Positions 7,137 to 14,981 of a stretch of DNA of 26,490 nt are shown piece by piece. The stretch is from JAAYUK01 sp964392915 (GTDB taxonomy: Bacteria > Nitrospirota > Thermodesulfovibrionia > Thermodesulfovibrionales > Dissulfurispiraceae), in the NCBI GenBank assembly GCA_964392915.1, contig CAYMRS010000036.1, forward strand, positions 1 through 26,490. The letters run 5' to 3'. Under the pieces are notes generated by a model. It was not told where the DNA came from. It did not search any database and saw nothing but the letters and a program-made list of their open reading frames with translations. Position numbers and translations under genes: made by a program. How positions within the stretch are numbered: the stretch's first letter is position 1; every line of letters starts with the position of its first letter.

Positions 7137-9557
7137 TTAGTCTTCTGCTACGCGTCCGATGCTGACGATTTTGTCGTCATCGCCAAGATCCATAAGCGTA
7201 ACGCCCTGGGTGTTTCTGCTAAGCACCGAGATGCTTGCCACCTTTGTCCTGATCAGCTTGCCGCCATTGGTGATCATGACAACTTCGTCCTCATCCTTCA
7301 CCTGGAGATGGTCTACGGCCTTGCCATTCCGCTCGGTTGTCTTAATCGAAATAACACCTTTGGCACCGCGCTTGTGGACCGGATATTCCTCGACTTTCGA
7401 GCGCTTGCCGAAACCTCGTTCCGTGACGGTGAGCAGCGTGGTGCGCTCCTCAACGACATTTGCAGAGACAACCGAATCACCCCTGGTGAGGCGAATGCCG
7501 ATCACCCCGCGTGCAGAGCGGCCGACTGAGCGAACGCCATCTTCCGGGAAACGCGCACACAGTCCGTTCTTCGTGCCTATTATGATATCGTTTTGTCCGG
7601 TCGTGCGCTTTACCGCAATGAGTTCGTCTCCTTCATCGAGATTCACCGCGATAATTCCCTTGCTCCGCGGATTGCCGTAGTCCTGCAGCTCGGTCTTCTT
7701 CACGATGCCGTGGCGCGTGAACATGACGAGATAGCCTTCCTTGAAGTCCTTGACGTTCAGCGCAGTCGAGATGCGCTCGCCCTCAGAGAGCGGCAGCAGA
7801 TTGACCATTGCCTTGCCCTTTGCCGCCCGTCCGGCTTCGGGTATTTCATAAATCTTCTTCCAGTAGAGCCGGCCGAAGTTGCTGAAGAAGAGCATATAGT
7901 CATGATTGGAGCAGATGAAGAGCTGTTCAACCCAGTCCTCCTCCTTGGTCTCCATTCCGGTCGAGCCCTTGCCGCCACGTCGCTGGCTGCGGTAGGTCGA
8001 GAGCGGATTGCGCTTGATGTAGCCGGTATGCGAGATGGTGATGACCATGTCCTCATCCGTCACAAGGTCCTCCATCGTCAGTTCGGTGGTATCGAGAATG
8101 ATCTCAGTCTTGCGAGCATCGGCGTATTTTGTTCTGACCTCAAGCAGTTCGTCCCTGATAATCTGGTTAACGAGCGCCTCGCTGGCGAGAATCGTCTTCA
8201 AGCGCTCTATCTCCCTGATAGTCTCGTTGTAGTCGCTCACAATCTTGTCGCGCTCGAGCCCGGTAAGCCGCTGCAACCGCATGTCGAGAATCGCCTGTGC
8301 CTGAAGAAGCGAGAGCGGGTAGTTGGTAATGAGTCCGAGCTTTGCCTCTTCGGCATTTTTCGATTTCCTGATGAGCGCGATGACCTCGTCAAGATGGTCA
8401 AGAGCGATCTTGAGGCCTTCCAGAATATGCGCCTTCTCTTCAGCCTTGCGCAGGTCGAACCGGGTCCTGCGGACGACGACATCTCGCCGATGCTGGAGGA
8501 AGTACCAGAGCATCTTCTTCAGCGTCAGCACGTGCGGCTGGCCGCCCACCAGCGCAAGCATATTGATGCCGAAGGTCGTCTCCATCTGCGTGTGCTTGTA
8601 AAGGTTGTTGAGAATGATCTGCGGGACCTCCGCGCGCTTCAATTCAAGCACGATACGAATGCCGTCGCGGTCTGACTCGTCTCTGAGGTCAGAGATTCCT
8701 TCAAGCTTCTTTTCGCGGATCAGTTCGGCAATCTTTTCGATCAGCCGCGACTTGTTGACCTGATACGGGACCTCACTGATGATGATGCTGTCGCCCCCGC
8801 GGGGCTCCCGCTCGATGCGCGCCTTTGCGCGAACCTTAATCAGGCCCTTGCCGGTCCGGTATGCATCCTTGATGCCGCTGACGCCGTGGATGCTTGCTCC
8901 TGTCGGGAAGTCCGGCCCCTTGACGACCTTACCGAGGTCATCGGCCTCCGCATCGGGATTTTCCAGAAGCAGAACCAGTCCATCAACGATCTCTCCAAGA
9001 TTGTGCGGCGGAATATTCGTCGCCATGCCGACAGCAATGCCGGAAGAACCGTTGATGAGGAGGTTTGGAATGCGAGTCGGCAGAACAGCCGGCTCCTGGG
9101 TTGTTTCGTCAAAATTGGGCGTTAAGTTTACCGTCTCCTTGTCGATGTCAGCGAGCAATTCTTCAGCTATCTTTGCAAGGCGCGCTTCCGTGTAGCGATA
9201 TGCCGCGGCCGGGTCGCCGTCAATCGATCCGAAGTTGCCCTGCCCGTCGACAAGCGGGTACCGCATGTTGAAATCCTGCGCAAGACGGACCATGGCATCA
9301 TAGACAGCCGAGTCGCCGTGCGGATGGTACTTTTTGAGCACTTCGCCGACAACGCCGGCGCTTTTTGAATACTTCTTGTTGGGAAGCAGCCCTTCCCGGA
9401 ACATCGCGTACAGGATTCTGCGCTGAACCGGCTTGAGGCCGTCGCGCACTTCAGGGAGAGCGCGGCCGATTATTACGCTCATGGCGTAATCGAGATAACT
9501 CACCTGCATTTCTTCTTCTATACTTATTGTTGATTTGGGAATTTCAACTGTGGACAT
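7137..9557 (-). CDS. gyrA: DNA gyrase subunit A
   Basis: The 806-residue protein is a complete GyrA. The winged-helix and tower region carries the catalytic tyrosine Y122 in YRYTEARL, at the same number as in E. coli. The C-terminal beta-pinwheel has the GyrA box QRRGGKG (525-531), which separates gyrase from ParC. With GyrB it introduces negative supercoils using ATP. The quinolone-determining positions are S83 and D87 in HPHGDSAVYD, the sensitive state. ATG 9555-9557 is preceded by a GAGGAGAGG purine stretch. It is the first gene of the minus-strand block. The next gene starts 98 bases after its stop, so coupling with the PatZ-like gene is possible. gyrB is not in the window. Confidence 0.98.
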   Translation of the reverse strand: MSTVEIPKSTISIEEEMQVSYLDYAMSVIIGRALPEVRDGLKPVQRRILYAMFREGLLPNKKYSKSAGVVGEVLKKYHPHGDSAVYDAMVRLAQDFNMRYPLVDGQGNFGSIDGDPAAAYRYTEARLAKIAEELLADIDKETVNLTPNFDETTQEPAVLPTRIPNLLINGSSGIAVGMATNIPPHNLGEIVDGLVLLLENPDAEADDLGKVVKGPDFPTGASIHGVSGIKDAYRTGKGLIKVRAKARIEREPRGGDSIIISEVPYQVNKSRLIEKIAELIREKKLEGISDLRDESDRDGIRIVLELKRAEVPQIILNNLYKHTQMETTFGINMLALVGGQPHVLTLKKMLWYFLQHRRDVVVRRTRFDLRKAEEKAHILEGLKIALDHLDEVIALIRKSKNAEEAKLGLITNYPLSLLQAQAILDMRLQRLTGLERDKIVSDYNETIREIERLKTILASEALVNQIIRDELLEVRTKYADARKTEIILDTTELTMEDLVTDEDMVITISHTGYIKRNPLSTYRSQRRGGKGSTGMETKEEDWVEQLFICSNHDYMLFFSNFGRLYWKKIYEIPEAGRAAKGKAMVNLLPLSEGERISTALNVKDFKEGYLVMFTRHGIVKKTELQDYGNPRSKGIIAVNLDEGDELIAVKRTTGQNDIIIGTKNGLCARFPEDGVRSVGRSARGVIGIRLTRGDSVVSANVVEERTTLLTVTERGFGKRSKVEEYPVHKRGAKGVISIKTTERNGKAVDHLQVKDEDEVVMITNGGKLIRTKVASISVLSRNTQGVTLMDLGDDDKIVSIGRVAED

Positions 9558-9590
9558 GAAATCTCTACCCCTCTCCTCTGCGAAATCCTC

Positions 9591-9790
9591 TTATTTTAAC
9601 ATATTTACGACCGAAACGTAAGAAGAATAACAACCAAAACGAATTGATATAAAAGCTTTTTTAGCCACTTCCTCCGGCAACTCCAGCCGGAAGATCGTTC
9701 CCTCTGCCGGCATACTCGAAAAACCGGTTTTCCGCAGAGGAACTGCCCGCCGAACAGCTTTATCCCAAACGCGCCAATGACCTCGCCTTT
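9591..9790 (-). pseudogene. degenerate remnant resembling the end of a histidine kinase ATPase domain
   Basis: No intact gene exists between gyrA and 9990. On the minus strand, bases 9669-9704 encode EGTIFRLELPEE, a very good match to the closing strand of HATPase_c domains (consensus like GTTFRLELP). Bases 9743-9787, in a different minus-strand frame, encode GEVIGAFGIKLFGGQ, which could be the preceding helix and the HGG-like turn. One frame change between them would join the two. The last frame stays open to TAA 9591-9593. No kinase H-box or N-box can be seen. The neighbouring receiver gene is on the opposite strand and is itself frameshifted, consistent with a decaying two-component locus. 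From 9791 to about 9920 I see nothing further. The resemblance is short and may be chance. Confidence 0.3.
9593..9598 (-). promoter_or_regulatory. probable -10 element of gyrA
   Basis: Minus-strand TAAAAT (five of six matches to consensus) lies 35 bases ahead of the gyrA start, giving a leader of about 29 bases. The -35 region at 16-17 bases spacing is poor. Confidence 0.4.
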
Positions 9791-9921
9791 ATCGCCCGGA
9801 GCGACGGCGCAAAAAATGTTTTCGGCCCTTCACACTGTCTTGCCATGCAATCCGCCGGAGTTCTGGAGCGCTGCAAATAGCATACGGGAGAATGCGGCCG
9901 CCTGCAACCTTCCACCTGAAT

Positions 9922-9950
9922 TTGCCCGGAACTTCGGAGCATCGTATAAT
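9922..9950 (+). promoter_or_regulatory. sigma-70 promoter of the receiver gene
   Basis: TTGCCC (9922-9927) and a perfect TATAAT (9945-9950) are separated by 17 bases. The predicted start is near 9957, with a leader of about 33 bases including the Shine-Dalgarno GAGGAGG at 9977-9983. Confidence 0.75.
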
Positions 9951-9989
9951 AATCAGCACGCATGGTAGTTATGCGTGAGGAGGTTCCCT

Positions 9990-10377
9990 GTGGAACTGGT
10001 TACCGGCACCGGCACTATTTTACTGGTTGATGATCAGGAGCTTGTCATCGAGGTTGTCAGAGACATATTGAGCATGCTTGGCTATACGGTGCTGACAGCA
10101 AAAAGCGGTCCGGAGGCGATTGTCTTTTTTGAACAGAACAAAGACAGGGTTGATCTGGTCGTTCTGGACTATGTCCTTCCGGGGATGAGCGGGGCCGATG
10201 TTTTCGAGCGAATCAGGGCGATTCGCGCAGATGCCCGCGTGCTTGTATCCAGCGGGTACAGCTAAGGACGGCGAAGCCGGGGAGCTCCTGAATCGAGGCT
10301 GCCGCGGCTTTATTCAGAAACCGTTCAGCCCTCTTGAACTTTCCCGAAAAATTCACGACGCGCTTGCCTGCCCCTAG
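9990..10377 (+). pseudogene. single-domain response regulator receiver, interrupted by a frameshift
   Basis: GTG 9990 is preceded at six bases by GAGGAGG (9977-9983). The frame encodes a CheY-like receiver: TILLVDDQELVIEVVRD with the acidic pair, LVVLDYVLPGMSG with the phosphoacceptor aspartate, then VLVSSGYS. It stops at TAA 10263-10265. Skipping one base (T 10263) restores the rest of the receiver: DGEAGELLNRGCRGF, then QKPFSPLEL with the conserved Lys-Pro, ending at TAG 10375-10377. Both parts together make about 129 residues, a whole receiver domain, with no output domain. Either the gene is disrupted by a +1 change or there is a base-calling error. The good promoter and ribosome site suggest recent loss or an artefact. 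Such domains usually end hybrid kinases or act alone. Confidence 0.75.
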
Positions 10378-10420
10378 GTAACCTTCTGCTTGTTCCAGAC
10401 TCCGCAATCCGCACCTTAAT

Positions 10421-10957
10421 TTAATCGTGCGACCCACCGCTGCTGCGGAAAAGACGCTCTATAGACTCAATCAGCCGCATATATATGAAGACCGTCTCTC
10501 CCCTGACACGATAGGCAACGTCAAGCACATCATCCGTGCCGAACGCTGTTCGCTCATACAGAGGGCGCACTTCGTATCCAAGAACCTCTCCTGACGTGCC
10601 TCGGATGCTGCTAATCTGCGTTTTCCAGAGTTCCGGAGTCACCGCAAGATATGACTGCGCCCGCCTGAGCGCATCCTGCCCCGACAGCCCCCTGATAATT
10701 CTATATTCAAATTCCGGCGCGTAGGGTTCAAACCGGAAGCCGTCGCCATCCCTGTCCAGAACCGCGATGCGTTGAATCCCGTTGCCAAGGCCGCTGTCGA
10801 AAAGGACTACGGAATAAGTTCCGGCAAGCTCCTTTGGATCCGCTGGATCCGCCTGGTCAAGCTGGGGCGAAAACGCTTCAGAGCCAGAGAATGCTGCTGC
10901 CACGAACATCAAACCAACAAACAAAAACAGCCGTTTCAGAGATGTCTGACGTATCAT
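10421..10957 (-). CDS. exported protein of unknown function
   Basis: The 178-residue product starts at ATG 10955-10957, with GGGAGG five to ten bases before it. It has a signal peptide: basic MIRQTSLKRL, hydrophobic FLFVGLMFVAAAF, and a likely cleavage near SEA. The mature part includes an acidic linker (DQADPADPKELAG), a YSVVLFDSGLGNG strand-turn and a VLDRDGDGFRFEPY segment that resembles a calcium-binding or FG-GAP-like loop. It ends with a helix (RLIESIERLF). I do not recognise a family. It appears to be a single-gene unit with its own extended -10 promoter. No clear terminator lies between its stop and the receiver gene it faces. Confidence 0.72.
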   Translation of the reverse strand: MIRQTSLKRLFLFVGLMFVAAAFSGSEAFSPQLDQADPADPKELAGTYSVVLFDSGLGNGIQRIAVLDRDGDGFRFEPYAPEFEYRIIRGLSGQDALRRAQSYLAVTPELWKTQISSIRGTSGEVLGYEVRPLYERTAFGTDDVLDVAYRVRGETVFIYMRLIESIERLFRSSGGSHD

Positions 10958-10992
10958 TATGCCCTCCCTCATAAAGCAAATCTCTTAATTAA

Positions 10993-11001
10993 ATGATAGC
11001 A
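10993..11001 (-). promoter_or_regulatory. extended -10 element for the exported-protein gene
   Basis: On the minus strand the sequence is TGCTATCAT, an extended -10 with five of six -10 matches. It is about 36 bases ahead of ATG 10957. The -35 region is poor. Confidence 0.45.
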
Positions 11002-11024
11002 GATTATCAGCGGGGAACGTCTTC

Positions 11025-11177
11025 ATGGCGGGAAACAACAAAAGCCGGAGAAGAGGGGTGGGGGGCACGGCTCAACGCGGCGCTCGCAGGAGGCACGTGA
11101 CCGCCGAACACCTTGAAGAACGCCGCCGGATGACGGTGGAGAATGAACAGAACCCCATGTTCTGCCGTGCCGAATGA
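11025..11177 (+). CDS. possible small basic ORF (50 residues)
   Basis: This short frame starts at ATG 11025 and ends at TGA 11175-11177. It encodes an Arg-rich N-terminal half (MAGNNKSRRRG, later RGARRRHV) and a charged C-terminal half (HLEERRRMTVENEQ). A GGGGA motif lies about nine bases upstream. It is the only gene-like content of the 10998-11303 interval apart from a minus-strand promoter at one end and a terminator at the other. I recognise no family. It could equally be a chance frame in GC-rich intergenic DNA. Confidence 0.25.
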   Translation: MAGNNKSRRRGVGGTAQRGARRRHVTAEHLEERRRMTVENEQNPMFCRAE

Positions 11178-11189
11178 CAATTCCGGCAT

Positions 11190-11226
11190 AAAAAAGGCAT
11201 GGAGCAAATTTACGCTCCATGCCTTT
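11190..11226 (-). terminator. Rho-independent terminator closing the cheW-ended operon
   Basis: A perfect 13-bp stem (11193-11205 with 11214-11226, core GGCATGGAGC) has an 8-base loop. It exits on the minus strand into six T residues (plus A 11190-11195). It is 78 bases beyond the cheW stop. Confidence 0.92.
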
Positions 11227-11303
11227 CAGGAATCTGTTTTGTCCGGGTACCGGCTTACGGCAAACGAAAAATAATGGAACATGAGACATGCTTATGACGT
11301 TGT

Positions 11304-11819
11304 TTATATCTCCGCAGCTTCAAGCAGGGCGGGCTCGTCGACCTTGCCGATGAGCCGGTCCATGTCGAGCAGGATGATCAACCGGTCTTCAAGTTTTGCA
11401 ATTCCCTTGATGAATTCGGTGCTGATGCCTGAGGTCATCGGTGGTGCCGGTTCGACAATACTTGAAGGAACCCGAAGAACCTCGGAGACGCCATCTACGA
11501 TGAGCCCCATGGTAAGACCCTGAATATCCATGATCATAATGCGAGACTGCATATCGTTTTCGCGCTCTTCAAGCCCGAACTTCTTGCGCAGGCTCACCAC
11601 CGGCATAACCTTTCCGCGCAGGTTGATGACGCCCTCAACATAGTCCGGAGAGTTCGGCACGCGGGTGATTTCCTTCATGCGGTTGATTTCCTGCACTTTC
11701 AGGATATCGACAGCGTAATCCTCATTGCTGAGGGCAAAGGTCACAAGCTGAAGAATGTCAGCGACTTTCGCTGCTCTGGTCAGATCAGATGAACCTGAAA
11801 CGGGCACTAATCCAGTCAT
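11304..11819 (-). CDS. cheW: chemotaxis coupling protein CheW
   Basis: The 171-residue protein is a single CheW-like domain after a short N-terminal extension. Landmarks are LQLVTFALSNEDYAVDILKVQEI, the receptor/CheA interface RVPNSPDYVEGVINLRGKV, PVVSLRKKFGL, then IVDGVSEVLRVP and a final AKLEDRLIILLDMDRL. CheW bridges methyl-accepting receptors to the kinase CheA on the inner face of the membrane. ATG 11817-11819 is preceded by AGGAGG. It lies 23 bases after the rfaE2 stop in the same direction and before a strong terminator, so it appears to be the last gene of the envelope/isoprenoid operon. No CheA, receptor or other chemotaxis gene is nearby. Confidence 0.95.
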   Translation of the reverse strand: MTGLVPVSGSSDLTRAAKVADILQLVTFALSNEDYAVDILKVQEINRMKEITRVPNSPDYVEGVINLRGKVMPVVSLRKKFGLEERENDMQSRIMIMDIQGLTMGLIVDGVSEVLRVPSSIVEPAPPMTSGISTEFIKGIAKLEDRLIILLDMDRLIGKVDEPALLEAAEI

Positions 11820-11842
11820 GCTCTGCCTCCTGAAATCATTTG

Positions 11843-12319
11843 TTACATTGTAGCATCCCGCTTCGGGGATGACAATATTCTGTCGATAATGGATGTGGTT
11901 GATACCGCACCTACAAATGGCAGGCTGTATACTTCGGGAACGAGGTCGGCGCCAACAATGTCCTCCTTCTTCCAGTCGCCTCCCTTCACCAGCACGTCCG
12001 GCCGGATGAACGCTATCAGCTCGTACGGCGTGTCTTCGGAAAAAACCGTGATGAAATCGACTGCGGCAAGCGCGGCGAGCACTTCTGCACGACTGGTTTC
12101 AGGATTCACGGGGCGGCCCGGTTTCAGGCGGCTTACGGACGCATCGCTGTTCAGGCCGACAACGAGCGCGTCGCCCAGCGAGCGCGCGTGAGCAAGATAA
12201 CGAACATGACCGACGTGAAGAATATCGAAACATCCGTTCGTGAAGACGATCTTCTTCCCTTCAGCTTTCAGGGCGCGAAGGGCCTGCATAAGGTGCGTCC
12301 GGTCAAGAATGGCTGCCAT
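11843..12319 (-). CDS. rfaE2: D-glycero-beta-D-manno-heptose 1-phosphate adenylyltransferase
   Basis: The 158-residue protein corresponds to the C-terminal (adenylyltransferase) domain of HldE as a free-standing enzyme. It has the nucleotidyltransferase signature GCFDILHVGH, with HxGH at 35-38, and the closing motif TTSII at 141-145. It transfers AMP from ATP to heptose 1-phosphate, giving the ADP-heptose precursor of the LPS inner core. The other ADP-heptose genes (gmhA, gmhB, the kinase domain, the epimerase) are not in the window. Its start overlaps the end of the Nudix gene by 17 bases, which implies coupling. An alternative start at M11 would remove the overlap, but the first ATG keeps the usual N-terminal helix. 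Confidence 0.93.
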   Translation of the reverse strand: MAAILDRTHLMQALRALKAEGKKIVFTNGCFDILHVGHVRYLAHARSLGDALVVGLNSDASVSRLKPGRPVNPETSRAEVLAALAAVDFITVFSEDTPYELIAFIRPDVLVKGGDWKKEDIVGADLVPEVYSLPFVGAVSTTSIIDRILSSPKRDATM

Positions 12320-12752
12320 TGTGCTCTATAATATCCTTCGCCTTGTTGATGAGCTCCAGATCGCTCCGGTACGAAACCAGCTTGAGCGCTTCATCGATTT
12401 CGACCCAGCGGGCGTCATCGACCTCGGGACCGAATTCCTCAATTGCTCCGCCGACGCATTCCACCAAAAAATAGGAAACGCGCTTTTTGCAGCGCATGTT
12501 TTCGTTTTTCAGATAAAACCAGAAAGATTTCTCCCCCAGCGGGGCGATAATCCTGCCGACGAGTCCCGTCTCTTCCCGAATCTCCCGGACCGCTGTCTGT
12601 TCGGGCTGCTCCCCCGGATCGATAAGACCTTTTGGAAGCGTCCATACGGATTTTGCTTTTGTGGCAATAAGGGCAATCTCGACACTTGCGCCGGTGCGGC
12701 GGTAGACAACCCCGCCCGCAGATTTGAGCGTCTTTATCGTTGCCGGCTTCAT
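12303..12752 (-). CDS. Nudix hydrolase
   Basis: The 149-residue product carries a perfect Nudix box at residues 42-64 (pattern GX5EX7REUXEEXGU; visible as GLIDPGE and REIREETGL), which binds the metal and cleaves nucleoside diphosphate-linked substrates. The flanking SAGGVVYRR and SVWTLPKG and the later SYFLVE resemble diadenosine tetraphosphate (Ap4A) hydrolase relatives, but the substrate cannot be fixed from sequence. I chose ATG 12750-12752 (MKPATIK) because a longer frame would run back into rseP. This start lies one base past the rseP stop. The 3' end overlaps rfaE2 by 17 bases. It may be a general housecleaning enzyme carried in the operon. Confidence 0.9.
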   Translation of the reverse strand: MKPATIKTLKSAGGVVYRRTGASVEIALIATKAKSVWTLPKGLIDPGEQPEQTAVREIREETGLVGRIIAPLGEKSFWFYLKNENMRCKKRVSYFLVECVGGAIEEFGPEVDDARWVEIDEALKLVSYRSDLELINKAKDIIEHNGSHS

Positions 12753-12753
12753 G

Positions 12754-13830
12754 CTAGGGAATCGCCTGCCGGGTAAAAATACGGAAGAGGTCGTTATACA
12801 TTGCAAATGCCATAAGCGCTATCAGCATGGCCACTCCTATTTTCTGGGAAATCACCATTGCCCGTTCGCTGATCGGTTTCTTGCGTATTGCCTCGATGCC
12901 CATAAAGAGCAGGTGCCCGCCGTCAAGAATGGGAATAGGCAGGAGGTTCAGAATGCCAAGGTTAATACTGATAACCGCGGCAAAGACAAAGAAATTCATC
13001 GCCCCGGCTGAGGCCTGTTTTTCAGCCATCTGGAAAATCATAATCGGCCCGCCGATTGAGTCGGCCGGGATGATGCGCTGAATCATCTTCACGACGCCGG
13101 TGAGTGTCAGCGCCGTAATATCCCATGTTTTCACAAAGGCGTGCCGCACGGCTGTCGGAAAGTCTTCGCGCAGTTCTGCCGTATCTCCGGCAGACTTTAC
13201 GCCAATAAGGCCGACAACTTTATCTTCGCCAAAGATGTCTTTTACCGTTTTGCTTTCCGGTGTAATCTGCACCGCAAAGAGATCGTTGCCGCGCAGAATT
13301 TTGAGCAGTATCGGTTTGTTCGGGCTTTCATAGATGACTTCAGTCAGGTCGGACCACTGCTTGACGGGTGCGCCGTTTACTTCAACGACGCGATCGCCTT
13401 TCTCCAGCCTCGCATTCTCGGCAGGAGAGCCGGGGAGGACTTCGCCGACAACCGGCAGCAGCATCGGGATGCCGGTCATGTACAGAGCGGAGAATATCGC
13501 AACCGCGGTCAGCAGATTGAAAAGAGGACCTGAAAAGACTATCAAAGCCCGCTTCCAGAGCGATTGCGCCTTGAACGAGCGCCCGGGTTCTTCCAGCACG
13601 GTGTTTTCGTCAGCATCGGGGTCTTCCCCGTGCATTTTCACATAGCCGCCGAGCGGCACCGCCGAAAGGGCATATTCGGTTTCGCCTACTTTTTTGCTGA
13701 TGATGCTCGGTCCGAAGCCGAGCGAAAACTTCAGCACCTTGACGCCCGAGAGCTTTGCGACAATAAAGTGGCCGAGCTCATGGACAAAAATAACGAGCCC
13801 GAAAAGAAAAATAGCGGCTAGAATGGTCAT
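12754..13830 (-). CDS. rseP: site-2 intramembrane zinc metalloprotease RseP
   Basis: The 358-residue protein has the zinc site HELGH (17-21) in its first transmembrane segment, the second site NLLPIPILDGG (295-305, D303) and hydrophobic segments at about 2-24, 97-120, 275-297 and 325-345. There is one PDZ domain (about 125-195, PGSPAENARLEKGDRVVEVNG) rather than the two of E. coli RseP, which is common outside the gammaproteobacteria. It cuts anti-sigma factors and leftover signal peptides within the inner membrane. The start overlaps the dxr stop by four bases (ATGA), a sign of coupling. The uppS-cdsA-dxr-rseP order is widespread. The gene bamA, which often follows, is absent here; a Nudix gene comes next. 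Confidence 0.96.
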   Translation of the reverse strand: MTILAAIFLFGLVIFVHELGHFIVAKLSGVKVLKFSLGFGPSIISKKVGETEYALSAVPLGGYVKMHGEDPDADENTVLEEPGRSFKAQSLWKRALIVFSGPLFNLLTAVAIFSALYMTGIPMLLPVVGEVLPGSPAENARLEKGDRVVEVNGAPVKQWSDLTEVIYESPNKPILLKILRGNDLFAVQITPESKTVKDIFGEDKVVGLIGVKSAGDTAELREDFPTAVRHAFVKTWDITALTLTGVVKMIQRIIPADSIGGPIMIFQMAEKQASAGAMNFFVFAAVISINLGILNLLPIPILDGGHLLFMGIEAIRKKPISERAMVISQKIGVAMLIALMAFAMYNDLFRIFTRQAIP

Positions 13831-14981
13831 GCGGGAAGCTCCTCCTGTGCCCGGAGACGTGCCCAGATATCGGTATCGACGACTTCGCCGACCCTCAATG
13901 CGGGCAGAATTACATGGGCGCTCATAACCCGGCTGATAATGCGCGGGATGTCGGTAAACCGGATGCGGCCTTCCAGAAAGGCATGCACCGCGATTTCATT
14001 GGCAGCGTTCATGGCCGCCGGCATAGTACCGCCGGTTGCCATGGCCTGGTATGCCAGATTCAGGCACGGAAAGTTCTTCGTATCCGGGGGCTCAAACGTC
14101 AGCAAAGAAAGCTGGTCCAGCCGAAGCGGTTCGACCGCACCGGACAGGCGTTCAGGATAGGAAAACGCAAGCGCGATGGGGCCCCGCATGTCGGGACGTG
14201 ACATCTGCGCGAGGTAACTGCCGTCGACATACTCGACAATCGAATGCACAATGCTCTGCGGATGGATGAGCACGCTTGTCTGCTCAAGCGGCATTCCGAA
14301 GAGGTGACATGCTTCGATGACTTCCAGCCCCTTGTTCATCAGTGTCGCCGAGTCAATAGTGATCTTTCTCCCCATGCTCCAGTTCGGATGGCGCAGAGCG
14401 TCTTTTGCCGTCACCTCCCGGAGCGAGGCGCGTTTTCTGCCGCGGAAAGGGCCCCCTGACGCGGTCAGAATGAGCCGCCGGATGCCGGCGCGCTCCCAGC
14501 CGTGCATGCACTGAAAGAGGGCGCTATGCTCGCTGTCGACCGGCAAAATCGCTACGCCATGCTTCCGCGCTTCGGCCATGACGATAGCTCCCGCACTGAC
14601 AAGCGCCTCCTTATTCGCCAGCGCGACCGTCTTTCCCGCACGGATTGCGGAGAGTGTCGGCAGGAGCCCGGCTGAACCGACAATCGCGGAAAGCACAATA
14701 TCGGCAGACGGGGTCGCAGCAACCTCGCAGATGCCGTCAGTGCCGAAGAGGATGCGGGGAGCCCTTTTCCCCTTACGCGCCGCTTTCAGTTCCGCATAGC
14801 CAGCCTCGTCAGAAACCGCGACAAATTTGGGTCGAAACCGCTCAATCTGGGCACTGAGCAGTTCAACGTTTTTGCCGGCCGCAAGGCCGACCACGTTATA
14901 GTGCCGCGGGAATGCTTCCGCAATCTGCAGGGCGCTTCTCCCGACAGAACCGGTCGAGCCAAGGATAACGATATTTTTCAC
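13827..14981 (-). CDS. dxr: 1-deoxy-D-xylulose 5-phosphate reductoisomerase
   Basis: The 384-residue enzyme has an NADPH-binding loop GSTGSVG (8-14) and the catalytic and metal-binding residues D149, E151 (in VDSEH) and E220 (in NKGLEVIEA). Substrate-binding SGGPFR, HPNWSMG and ITIDSATLMNK are also intact. It converts DXP to 2-C-methyl-D-erythritol 4-phosphate, the committed step of the MEP isoprenoid pathway, which ultimately feeds UppS in the same operon. Its ATG overlaps the end of cdsA by four bases and its stop overlaps rseP by four bases, so the three are tightly coupled. Confidence 0.98.
   Translation of the reverse strand: MKNIVILGSTGSVGRSALQIAEAFPRHYNVVGLAAGKNVELLSAQIERFRPKFVAVSDEAGYAELKAARKGKRAPRILFGTDGICEVAATPSADIVLSAIVGSAGLLPTLSAIRAGKTVALANKEALVSAGAIVMAEARKHGVAILPVDSEHSALFQCMHGWERAGIRRLILTASGGPFRGRKRASLREVTAKDALRHPNWSMGRKITIDSATLMNKGLEVIEACHLFGMPLEQTSVLIHPQSIVHSIVEYVDGSYLAQMSRPDMRGPIALAFSYPERLSGAVEPLRLDQLSLLTFEPPDTKNFPCLNLAYQAMATGGTMPAAMNAANEIAVHAFLEGRIRFTDIPRIISRVMSAHVILPALRVGEVVDTDIWARLRAQEELPA

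Noticed and set aside
7593..8675. 360-codon plus-strand frame opposite gyrA
   Set aside because: It is antisense to an unmistakable, full-length GyrA and shows no domain.
9291..9320. Quinolone-resistance mutation in gyrA
   Set aside because: S83 and D87 are both the sensitive residues.
9555..9557. parC rather than gyrA
   Set aside because: The C-terminal domain has a canonical GyrA box QRRGGKG and the length and numbering match GyrA.
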